NCBI RefSeq assembly: GCF_021916785.1
Contig: NZ_JAKCFC010000003.1
Coordinates: 1-64,000, forward strand
Origin: Mycolicibacterium lacusdiani
GTDB taxonomy: Bacteria > Actinomycetota > Actinomycetes > Mycobacteriales > Mycobacteriaceae
Reading direction: 5' to 3'
DNA length: 64,000 bases
Shown: in pieces, positions 38,337 through 45,869 of the stretch
Layout of the letters: each line of letters begins with the position of its first letter
How positions within the stretch are numbered: position 1 is the first letter of the stretch
Position numbers and translations under genes: made by a program
Notes under the pieces: generated by a model
What the model was told of the DNA's origin: nothing
What the model saw: the letters and a program-made list of their open reading frames with translations, nothing else
Database searches by the model: none

Positions 38337-39196
38337 CGCACTTTCGCCTCGTCGGCTTCAACGACGTTCGTCAGCAGGAACGCCCGCGTCAGCGGTCCGA
38401 CGCCACCTGGGTTCGGCGACACGTGGCCCGCGACGTCCCACACGTCGGGCGCCACGTCACCGACGAGCTTGCCCGCATCGTCGCGACTGACCCCGACGTC
38501 GACGACGGCGGCTCCGCGCTTGACCATCTCGGCGGTGACCATGTGCGGAACCCCAGCGGCCGCAATGATGATGTCGGCCTCCCGCGTGAGCTGCGGAAGG
38601 TGACGAGTTGCGGTGTGACACAACGTCACCGTCGCGTTCTCCGACCGACGCGTGAGCAACAGACCCATCGGCCTGCCCACCGTCACGCCGCGCCCAATCA
38701 CGACCACGTGCGCACCGGCGATCTCGACCTCGTAGCGCCGCAGCAGGTGCACGATGCCCCGCGGCGTGCACGGCAGCGCGGCGGGCTCGTTGAGCACCAG
38801 GCGGCCGAGGTTGGTCGGGTGCAGCCCATCGGCGTCCTTGGCGGGATCGATGCGCTCCAGCGCGGCGTTCTCGTCGAGATGCTTCGGCAGCGGCAACTGC
38901 ACGATGTAGCCGGTGCACTCGGGGTTGGCGTTCAATTCGTCGATGGTCTCTTCGAGCGTCGCCTGGCTGATGTCGGCGGGCAGGTCGCGACGGATGGACG
39001 TGATGCCGACCTTCGCGCAGTCCGCATGCTTGCCCCGGACGTAGGCATGCGAGCCGGGGTCGTCGCCGACCAGTACCGTTCCCAGACCCGGGGTGCGTCC
39101 GGCGGCGCTCAGAGCCGCCACCCGCTCCAACAGGTCGGTGAAGATCTCGTCGCGCGTGGCCTTGCCGTCCAAAGTGATCGCTCCCACGGTGTTCAT
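38333..39196 (-). CDS. folD: bifunctional methylenetetrahydrofolate dehydrogenase/cyclohydrolase
   Basis: The enzyme interconverts methylene-, methenyl- and 10-formyl-tetrahydrofolate. The 287-residue protein has [14 protein letters not shown] with the catalytic Lys, [14 protein letters not shown] and the C-terminal signature [18 protein letters not shown]. The NADP-binding loop is [14 protein letters not shown] at 39196 has GGGAG about 10 bp upstream; GTG at 39187 is an alternative. It is divergent from an OYE gene with only 18 bp between start codons. Confidence 0.95.
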   Translation of the reverse strand: MNTVGAITLDGKATRDEIFTDLLERVAALSAAGRTPGLGTVLVGDDPGSHAYVRGKHADCAKVGITSIRRDLPADISQATLEETIDELNANPECTGYIVQLPLPKHLDENAALERIDPAKDADGLHPTNLGRLVLNEPAALPCTPRGIVHLLRRYEVEIAGAHVVVIGRGVTVGRPMGLLLTRRSENATVTLCHTATRHLPQLTREADIIIAAAGVPHMVTAEMVKRGAAVVDVGVSRDDAGKLVGDVAPDVWDVAGHVSPNPGGVGPLTRAFLLTNVVEADEAKVR

Positions 39197-39214
39197 TGTG
39201 GCAGGCTCCCGAGA

Positions 39215-40414
39215 ATGGACAGTCAGCCCAATGTGTCCACCGACGTCTTCAGCCCCGCCCGACTGGGGCCGATCACTCTGCGCAACCGGATCATCAAGGC
39301 CGCGACGTTCGAGGCGGCCACTCCCAACGCGCTGGTCACCGACGACCTCATCACCTACCACCGCCTGCCCGCCGCAGGCGGAATCGGCATGACGACCGTC
39401 GCCTACCTCGCCGTTTCTCCCGGCGGCCGCACCGATGGCGCGCAGATCTACTGGCGCCCCGAGGCCATCGCTGGGTTACGAGGGCTCACCGACGCCATCC
39501 ACGCCGAGGGCGCGGCCATCAGCGCACAGATCGGCCACGCGGGTCCCGTCGCCAACGCCAAGTCGAACAAGGCCAGGGCGCTCGCGCCGGTGCGCTTCTT
39601 CAACCCGATCGGGATGCGCTTCGCCAAGGCAGCCGGCCGGCAGGACATCTCCGACGTCATCGCCGCGCACGCGCACGCCGCCCGGTACGCCGTCGACGCC
39701 GGTTTCGACGCCGTCGAGGTCCACCTCGGACACAACTACTTCGCGAGTTCGTTCCTGAGCCCGCTGATCAACCGCCGCGACGACGAGTTCGGCGGCTCAC
39801 TCGAGAACCGCGCCAAGGTGGCGCGCGGCGTGGTGCGGGCGGTACGCGACGCGGTCGGCGGACAGATCGCGATCACCGCCAAACTCACCATGACCGATGG
39901 CGTGCGGGGCGGCATCCCGCTGGAGGAATCGCTCCAAACCGCCAAGTGGCTCGAGGACGACGGCGGCCTCGACGCCCTCGAACTGACCGCTGGCAGCTCA
40001 CTGGTCAACCCGATGTACCTGTTCCGGGGCGACGCGCCGATCAAGGAGTTCGCGGGCGCATTCAAGCCGCCGCTGCGCTGGGGCATCCGGATGACGGGCA
40101 AGAAGTTCCTGCGCGAATACCCCTACCGGGAGGCGTTCCTGCTTCGCGACGCCAAGCAGTTCCGCGCCGAGCTGAAGCTGCCGCTGATCCTGCTGGGCGG
40201 CATCACGAATCGCGAGACGATGGATCTCGCGATGGCCGAGGGCTTCGACTTCGTCGCAATGGGCAGGGCTCTGCTCGCCGAGCCCGACCTCATCAACCGC
40301 ATCGAGGCCGACGGCGACGCCCACACCGTGAAGTCGGCGTGCACGCACTGCAACAAGTGCATGGCGACGATCTACAGCCGCACCCACTGCGTCGTCACCG
40401 GAGCACCGGGCTAA
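39215..40414 (+). CDS. NADH:flavin oxidoreductase, Old Yellow Enzyme family
   Basis: This is a 399-residue FMN-dependent TIM-barrel protein. It contains the family segments [30 protein letters not shown] (FMN/substrate His region), [32 protein letters not shown] and [12 protein letters not shown] near the phosphate-binding end. The C terminus has the cysteine-rich CTHCNKCM, which in the 2,4-dienoyl-CoA reductase branch would bind an Fe-S cluster; only a partial set is present here. It is equivalent to Rv3359. The substrate is unknown. Confidence 0.88.
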   Translation: MDSQPNVSTDVFSPARLGPITLRNRIIKAATFEAATPNALVTDDLITYHRLPAAGGIGMTTVAYLAVSPGGRTDGAQIYWRPEAIAGLRGLTDAIHAEGAAISAQIGHAGPVANAKSNKARALAPVRFFNPIGMRFAKAAGRQDISDVIAAHAHAARYAVDAGFDAVEVHLGHNYFASSFLSPLINRRDDEFGGSLENRAKVARGVVRAVRDAVGGQIAITAKLTMTDGVRGGIPLEESLQTAKWLEDDGGLDALELTAGSSLVNPMYLFRGDAPIKEFAGAFKPPLRWGIRMTGKKFLREYPYREAFLLRDAKQFRAELKLPLILLGGITNRETMDLAMAEGFDFVAMGRALLAEPDLINRIEADGDAHTVKSACTHCNKCMATIYSRTHCVVTGAPG

Positions 40415-40887
40415 CCGCCGCCGGACGTCTTGGAGATCGGCGCCGATTCCGGCAAGCGACGGTCCTCGAACTGCAGCATCGTCTCGTCGCGGACGATCCG
40501 CATGCCCGCGGTGAGCAGCAACTTGTTCGGCGAGACGGTGTAGTCCACGCCGTCACCGCGCACGCCGAAGCACCCGTTGGCCAGCTCGGTGGCCGGCAGT
40601 CGCAGCGGCGCGCGGTCGCGGATCCGCATCCCCCGGTACTCGAACCCGCCGCGCGGGTGCGAGCAGATCACGATCAGAGACAGCGGCGTGCGCCCCAGCA
40701 CGGCGGTCTTCATCGGTCCGTCGCAGCGCGCCGTGGTGCCGACGAAGCCCCTGGCGTCGGTCGGCCGGTCACCCGGCGCACCCAGAGCAGCAGGCAAAGA
40801 CACACCCGTAGCCACGGAGCCGAAGCCGGCAGCTCCGAGGAGCACCGCCACAATCGCCGCACGCGTCGCGGCCGCGAGGTTCGCCAT
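40411..40887 (-). CDS. hypothetical exported protein
   Basis: This is a 158-residue protein with an N-terminal signal-like segment (hydrophobic about residues 8-35, AAIVAVLLGAAGFGSVA) and Ala-X-Ala type residues near 35-37. Three Cys residues follow (in ARCDGPM, IVICSHP and NGCFGV). No known domain is recognised. The stop overlaps the OYE stop region, convergent. It precedes the 254-bp gap before the FHA-ABC gene, in which no further feature is seen. Confidence 0.7.
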   Translation of the reverse strand: MANLAAATRAAIVAVLLGAAGFGSVATGVSLPAALGAPGDRPTDARGFVGTTARCDGPMKTAVLGRTPLSLIVICSHPRGGFEYRGMRIRDRAPLRLPATELANGCFGVRGDGVDYTVSPNKLLLTAGMRIVRDETMLQFEDRRLPESAPISKTSGGG

Positions 40888-41141
40888 GCATCAACGAGAC
40901 CACGTCGTACCTGCACATGGGTGGTTATGCGCCGTACCAAGACCCAATCGTCACGCGGTCGCAACCAACGCGCGCCCACCACCGGTGACGATCGACGCCA
41001 AGGATCCGAGAATCGTTTGCTTTGCAATCAGTTGGCAGCCGACCGTGTCGTGCGACGAGCCCCACCGAGGCCGCAACCCGCCGCCGACACCGCCTCGTGG
41101 GCCGGCCTCGCGGCGCACCCATGCCGTTAGAGTCGTAGCCG

Positions 41142-43787
41142 ATGACGCGACCGACTCCGCCTGCGCTGACCGTCCGACACGACGGATCGTCGCGCACCTT
41201 CGCACCCGGCAGCGACGTCGTCGTCGGCCGCGATCTGCGCGCCGACATCCGCATCGCCCACCCCCTGACCTCGCGCGCCCACCTGCTCCTGCGGTACGAC
41301 CAGGGTCGCTGGCTCGCCATCGACAACGGCTCGCTCAACGGCGTGTACGTCAACGGGCAGCGCGTTCCCGTCGTCGACATCACCGACGGCCTCGGCGTCA
41401 ACATCGGCAACCCCGACGGGCCGCGGCTGACGTTCGAGGTGGGCCGGCATCAGGGTTCGGCGGGGTCGCCCCCACCCACCGCCGCCGTACCGGTCGCTGG
41501 TCGCCCAAGCACCTCCTGGTCGACGCAGGCGCCGCACGCCATGTCACCGCAGACGATGCCGCCGCCGCGTCAGGCCTACCCGCCGGGTCAGCCGCCGCGC
41601 TACCCGTCCGGTCCCGCGCCCGCGCCGCAAAGCAGCAGGCAGGCCTACCCGCAGGGGCCGCAGACCGGCTACCCGAGTGCGCCGAGCTACCCCAGTTCGC
41701 CGCAGCAGCGGTACGCCCAGCCGATTTCGCAGCCGTCCGCCGAACCCGTCACGACGCTGGGACCGACCGCTGCGCCACGACAGAGCGAGGGCAACCTCGC
41801 CACCAGCATGATGAAGATCCTCCGCCCGGGGCGGGGGGCACCGGAGACCCCGGTGGGCGCGGTGAAGATCGGCCGCGCCACCGACAATGACATCGTCATC
41901 CCGGACGTGCTGGCCGGGCGCCACCACGCCAGCCTGGTGATGACTCCGGCCGGCACCGAGATCGTCGACAACCGCAGCATCAACGGCACGTTCGTCAACG
42001 GCACCCGCGTCGAGGCCGCACTGCTGCGCGACGGCGACGTGGTCACCATCGGCAACGTCGACCTCGTCTTCGCCGGCGGCAGCCTCGCCCGGCGCACTCA
42101 GACCGAGGCGACGGCCACCCGCACCGGCGGCCTCGAGGTCAACGGCGTCACGTGGACCATCGAGAACAACAAGACGCTGCTGAACAACATCTCGCTGGCC
42201 GCGCGCACCGGCACGCTGACCGCGATCATCGGCCCGTCCGGTGCAGGCAAGTCGACGTTCGCCAAGCTCGTCGCCGGCTACACCCACCCCACCAGCGGCA
42301 CCGTGACCTTCGAAGGTCACGACATCCACTCGGAGTACGCCTCGCTCCGATCGCGTATCGGAATGGTCCCCCAGGACGACGTGGTGCACGGCCAGCTCAC
42401 CGTGAAGCAGGCGCTTATGTACGCCGCGGAACTCCGGCTGCCGCCCGACACGACGAAGGAAGACCGCGAGCACGTCGTCATGCAGGTCCTCGAAGAACTC
42501 GAGATGACCAAGCATCTCGAGACCCGCGTCGACAAGCTCTCCGGTGGTCAGCGCAAGCGCGCATCGGTGGCGCTCGAACTGCTGACCGGCCCCTCGCTGC
42601 TGATCCTCGACGAGCCCACCTCCGGCCTGGACCCCGCACTCGACCGCCAGGTCATGACGATGCTGCGCCAACTCGCCGACGCGGGCCGCGTGGTGTTGGT
42701 CGTGACCCACTCGCTGACCTACCTCGACGTGTGCGACCAGGTGCTGCTACTGGCCCCGGGCGGCAAGACCGCGTTCTGCGGGCCGCCCGACCAGATCGGG
42801 ACGCAGCTGGGCACCACCAACTGGGCCGACATCTTCAGCACGGTCGCGGGCGATCCCGACGCGGCCAGCAGGCGCTACCTCGACCTCAACGGTCCGCCCC
42901 CACCGGCACCGCCTGCGGAGCAACCCGCAGACCTCGGTAGCCCGGCGAGCACCAGTGTGATGCACCAGTTCTCGACGATCGCCCGGCGCCAGATGCGGCT
43001 CATCGTCTCCGACCGCGGCTACTTCATCTTCCTGGCGATCCTCCCGTTCATCATGGGTGTGCTGTCGCTGTCCGTGCCCGGCTCCACCGGCTTTGGTCAG
43101 CCCTCCCCCGTCGGTGACGCGCCGAATCAGCCGGGCCAGGTACTGGTGCTGCTGAACGTGGGCGCCATCTTCATGGGCACCGCGCTGACGGTTCGCGACC
43201 TGATCGGCGAACGCGCGATTTTTCTTCGCGAACAGGCGGTGGGTCTGTCGACGTCGGCCTATCTGCTGGCGAAGGTCTGCATCTACTCGGTGTTCGCGAT
43301 AGTGCAGTCCGCCATCGTCACCGGGATCACGCTGATCGGCGTCGGCGCGCCCCAGAACGGCGCGGTGGTACTGGGCGACGGTGAGGTGGCCGCCTCGATC
43401 GAGTTGTTCATCGGCATGGCCGCCACGACCGTATGCGCGGCGACGGTGGGCCTCGCGCTGTCGGCGTTGGCCAAGACCAGCGAGCAGATCATGCCGCTAC
43501 TTGTCGTCGCGATCATGTCGCAGCTGGTGTTCTCCGGCGGTCTGATTCCGGTCACTGGCCGCCTCGGGCTCGATCAGCTGTCGTGGATCACGCCTGCCCG
43601 CTGGGGCTTCGGCGCCACGGCATCGACGGTGGGCGTGACCGACATGGTGAAGCCGCCGATCATGCCGGACGATTCGCACTGGAAGCACACGTCGGACGCG
43701 TGGCTGTTCGACATGGCCATGCTGGGCGTGCTGTCGATCTTCTACGTGTGCTTCGTGCGCTTCAAGATTCGGCTCAAGGCCGGCTGA
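41142..43787 (+). CDS. FHA-domain ABC transporter (Rv1747-like), fused ATPase-permease
   Basis: This is an 881-residue fusion. FHA-1 (about residues 10-95, GRDLRADIRIAHPLTSRAH) and FHA-2 (about 240-310, IGRATDNDIVIPDVLAGRHHA) are split by a Pro/Gln/Tyr-rich linker. An ABCG-type ATPase follows with Walker A GPSGAGKS, signature LSGGQRKR and Walker B LLILDEPTSGLD. Six membrane helices end the protein (from about 625). In Rv1747 the FHA domains bind phosphothreonines made by PknF; no kinase gene is adjacent here. The exported substrate is unknown, with cell-envelope lipids suspected in the Rv1747 case. Confidence 0.9.
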   Translation: MTRPTPPALTVRHDGSSRTFAPGSDVVVGRDLRADIRIAHPLTSRAHLLLRYDQGRWLAIDNGSLNGVYVNGQRVPVVDITDGLGVNIGNPDGPRLTFEVGRHQGSAGSPPPTAAVPVAGRPSTSWSTQAPHAMSPQTMPPPRQAYPPGQPPRYPSGPAPAPQSSRQAYPQGPQTGYPSAPSYPSSPQQRYAQPISQPSAEPVTTLGPTAAPRQSEGNLATSMMKILRPGRGAPETPVGAVKIGRATDNDIVIPDVLAGRHHASLVMTPAGTEIVDNRSINGTFVNGTRVEAALLRDGDVVTIGNVDLVFAGGSLARRTQTEATATRTGGLEVNGVTWTIENNKTLLNNISLAARTGTLTAIIGPSGAGKSTFAKLVAGYTHPTSGTVTFEGHDIHSEYASLRSRIGMVPQDDVVHGQLTVKQALMYAAELRLPPDTTKEDREHVVMQVLEELEMTKHLETRVDKLSGGQRKRASVALELLTGPSLLILDEPTSGLDPALDRQVMTMLRQLADAGRVVLVVTHSLTYLDVCDQVLLLAPGGKTAFCGPPDQIGTQLGTTNWADIFSTVAGDPDAASRRYLDLNGPPPPAPPAEQPADLGSPASTSVMHQFSTIARRQMRLIVSDRGYFIFLAILPFIMGVLSLSVPGSTGFGQPSPVGDAPNQPGQVLVLLNVGAIFMGTALTVRDLIGERAIFLREQAVGLSTSAYLLAKVCIYSVFAIVQSAIVTGITLIGVGAPQNGAVVLGDGEVAASIELFIGMAATTVCAATVGLALSALAKTSEQIMPLLVVAIMSQLVFSGGLIPVTGRLGLDQLSWITPARWGFGATASTVGVTDMVKPPIMPDDSHWKHTSDAWLFDMAMLGVLSIFYVCFVRFKIRLKAG

Positions 43788-43896
43788 CGACGACTCGGGG
43801 CGAGGCACGAGCCCCCGTGAGGAGTCAGCCCATTCAACCCGGCTGACGACGACTCGGGGCGAGGCACGAGCCCCGTGAGGAGTCAGCCCATTCAAC
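43780..43896. repeat. tandem duplicated 58/59-bp hairpin unit between convergent genes
   Basis: Unit 1 (43780-43838) and unit 2 (43839-43896) are identical except for one C, and a third partial copy (CCGGCTGACG) starts at 43897. Each unit folds into a hairpin: GGCTGA pairs with TCAGCC, GACTC with GAGTC, and GGGGC with GCCCC around a 9-nt loop (hairpins about 43782-43830 and 43841-43888). The first unit includes the stop codon of the FHA-ABC gene. It lies between the stops of two convergent operons, so a double bidirectional terminator is likely although a U tract is absent. Confidence 0.8.
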
Positions 43897-43911
43897 CCGG
43901 CTGACGCTGAC

Positions 43912-44472
43912 TCAGTCGGCGAGCACCAGGCCGTGGGCCACCGCGTAGGCGACTGCCTGGTCGACGTCGACCCTCGCGCCGCGCATCTCGACGGTGGTCC
44001 AGAACGTCGCGTCGACGCGGGCGCCGCGCAGATCGGCCTTGCCGAACTTCGCGTTCTGGGTGCGGGCGCCGGAGAGGTCGGCACGACGCAGCACCGCCTC
44101 GCGTAGGTTGGCGCCCACCAGGCTCGCCTCACGGAGGCGGCAGTCCGACAGGTCCACCTTCTGCAGGTCGCAGCCGGCGAGCACGGTGAGCGTCAGGTCC
44201 ACCTCATGGAGTGTGATCGGGCGCAGGCGGCACTCGGTGAACACCGACCCCAGCAAACTGCACTGGCGGAACGTGCTGTGCGCCAGCGCCGTCCGACGGA
44301 AGTCGCAGTTGCGGAACGCCGAGCCCAGATGCTCGGACTCGGTCATGTCGACACCGCTGAAGTTGCATTCGGTGAACACCACCCGCTCGGTGCGCAGCCG
44401 GCTGAGGTCCTGGTCGCGAAAGTCGTGCCCCTCGTACTCCCGGTCGATCCAGGTAACGTCGGAATCGACCAC
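43912..44472 (-). CDS. mfpA: pentapeptide repeat protein MfpA
   Basis: This is a 186-residue right-handed quadrilateral beta-helix built from pentapeptide repeats of the A(D/N)LXX type (for example GANLREAVLRRADLSGARTQ). It mimics B-form DNA, binds DNA gyrase and protects against fluoroquinolones in mycobacteria. The alignment to MfpA (Rv3361c) is clear in FTECNFSGV, SAFRNC and the C-terminal VDVDQAVAYA. The GTG start at 44472 lies just after the mfpB stop. It is the last gene of mfpEDCBA. Confidence 0.94.
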   Translation of the reverse strand: MVDSDVTWIDREYEGHDFRDQDLSRLRTERVVFTECNFSGVDMTESEHLGSAFRNCDFRRTALAHSTFRQCSLLGSVFTECRLRPITLHEVDLTLTVLAGCDLQKVDLSDCRLREASLVGANLREAVLRRADLSGARTQNAKFGKADLRGARVDATFWTTVEMRGARVDVDQAVAYAVAHGLVLAD

Positions 44473-44473
44473 G

Positions 44474-45088
44474 TCAGCCGGTCATCGAGCTGACGTTCAT
44501 CAGTGCGTACTCGGTCAGAGCGATCAGCGAGGCACGCGCCGAGTGCCGGTCGCGCGCGTCGACGAGCACCACCGGAACGTGGTCGGGCAGAGCGAGCGCC
44601 GTACGCACCGCCTCGGCCGAATACCGTCGCGTGCCGTCGAACTCGTTGACCGCGATCAGGAATGGCATCTTGCGGGCCTCGAAGAAGTCCACGGCCGCGA
44701 AGCTGTCCTGCAGGCGCCGCACGTCGACCAGGATGATCGCGCCGATCGCCCCGCGCACCAGGTCGTCCCACATGAACCAGAAGCGCCGCTGCCCGGGCGT
44801 GCCGAACAGGTACAGGATCAGGTCGTCGGCCAGGGTGATGCGGCCGAAGTCCATTGCGACGGTGGTGGTGTTCTTGTCCGGGGTGGCGTCGAGCCCGTCG
44901 AGGCCCGACGAGGCATTGGTGACGATGGCCTCGGTGCGCAGCGGCACGATCTCGGAGACGGCACCGACGAACGTGGTCTTGCCCGCTCCGAAACCACCGG
45001 AGACGACGATCTTCGTGGAGGCGGATGAGCGCTTGCGCGAAGACTCTGAGCCGGATGAGCGCTTGCGCTCAGAGTGCCCGTAGCCCAC
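44474..45088 (-). CDS. mfpB: MfpB/CvnD-type Ras-like GTPase
   Basis: This is a 204-residue small GTPase of the conservon (DRT/CvnD) family, which in the Mfp system activates MfpA to relieve gyrase inhibition. Motifs are G1 GGFGAGKTT (about residues 31-39), G3 LFGTPGQRRF with Gly in place of the usual Asp, and G4 NEFD. The N terminus holds a 10-codon duplication (SERKRSSGSE/SSRKRSSAST). The GTG at 45088 overlaps the end of mfpC by 20 bp. A hairpin with 9-bp arms (45043-45075) lies just inside the start. Confidence 0.93.
   Translation of the reverse strand: MGYGHSERKRSSGSESSRKRSSASTKIVVSGGFGAGKTTFVGAVSEIVPLRTEAIVTNASSGLDGLDATPDKNTTTVAMDFGRITLADDLILYLFGTPGQRRFWFMWDDLVRGAIGAIILVDVRRLQDSFAAVDFFEARKMPFLIAVNEFDGTRRYSAEAVRTALALPDHVPVVLVDARDRHSARASLIALTEYALMNVSSMTG
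45022..45075. repeat. 17-bp direct repeat and overlapping 9-bp hairpin at the mfpC-mfpB junction
   Basis: CGGATGAGCGCTTGCGC occurs at 45022-45038 and 45052-45068, a 30-bp period that keeps the mfpB frame. ACTCTGAGC (45043-45051) and GCTCAGAGT (45067-45075) form a perfect inverted repeat with a 15-nt loop. The hairpin covers the mfpC stop codon and the first codons of mfpB. Confidence 0.75.
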
Positions 45089-45455
45089 GCAGCGTCCTCC
45101 CTATGAGTTCCCGCCGTTCCTCTATCGTCGCCGATTCCGACAACGTGGCGTTCACCCGAAGATACCCCTGCGCCACGAGATCACCGATCAGCACGCGCGC
45201 AACGCCGAGCGGCAAGTCGAGCCGCGACGCGACCTCCGCGACGGACGTGCTGCCACCGCCAAGGTCCACGATTCTGGCCCGCACGTCACTGCCCGGCCAG
45301 CGTGCCGGTGGGCTCGGTTCGGCCGTCGCGATCGTCGCCTCGACCGGCAGATCCATGCGCGGCGCGGTGCGACCAGCCGTCAGGATGTAGGGCCGTACCA
45401 GGTTGGGCTCAGCGGGCGAACCGCCGTTGCGCCAGCCGTCGCGCACCTGATCCAC
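45069..45455 (-). CDS. mfpC: MfpC/CvnC-type DUF742 protein
   Basis: This is a 128-residue DUF742 protein, which has a winged-helix-like fold and is a standard component of actinobacterial conservons. The segment PNLVRPYILTAGRT near residue 18 and the C-terminal VARVLIGDLVAQGYL are diagnostic. The GTG start at 45455 lies 6 bp after the mfpD stop. Its partner proteins are the roadblock protein MfpD and GTPase MfpB. Confidence 0.92.
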   Translation of the reverse strand: MDQVRDGWRNGGSPAEPNLVRPYILTAGRTAPRMDLPVEATIATAEPSPPARWPGSDVRARIVDLGGGSTSVAEVASRLDLPLGVARVLIGDLVAQGYLRVNATLSESATIEERRELIGRTLRGLRAL

Positions 45456-45461
45456 GTCAGC

Positions 45462-45869
45462 TCACCCCCGGTGCGCGGAGCGGCGGCCGGATTGCACCAC
45501 GGCGCCCACCCGCTCGACCAGGATCGCCATCTCGTAGCCGATCTGTCCAATGTCGCAGGACCTGGTCGCCAGGGTGGCGAGGTGCGACCCGTCGCCGACG
45601 CGCATCAACAGCAGGTAGCCGTTCTCCATCTCGACGACCGACTGCAGCACGTAACCACCCTCGAACAGCTGGGCCGCACCACTGGAGAGACTCGCCAAAC
45701 CCGAGGCCACGGCCGCCAGCTGATCTGCCCGTTCGACCGGCATGTGCGCACTGGCCGCCATCAGCAGCCCGTCGGCGGACACCAGGATGGCGTGCGACAC
45801 CCCGGCGACCTCGTCGGCGAACCTTGCGACCAGCCAGTCAAGGGAGTCGCGCTGGGCGGAACGGGTCAT
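45462..45869 (-). CDS. mfpD: MfpD/CvnB-type roadblock/LC7 protein
   Basis: This is a 135-residue roadblock/LC7-fold protein, expected to act with MfpB as a GTPase partner or activator. The family pattern is seen in [24 protein letters not shown] and later [26 protein letters not shown] at 45869 overlaps the mfpE stop by 4 bp (ATGA), so it is co-translated with the kinase gene. Confidence 0.92.
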   Translation of the reverse strand: MTRSAQRDSLDWLVARFADEVAGVSHAILVSADGLLMAASAHMPVERADQLAAVASGLASLSSGAAQLFEGGYVLQSVVEMENGYLLLMRVGDGSHLATLATRSCDIGQIGYEMAILVERVGAVVQSGRRSAHRG

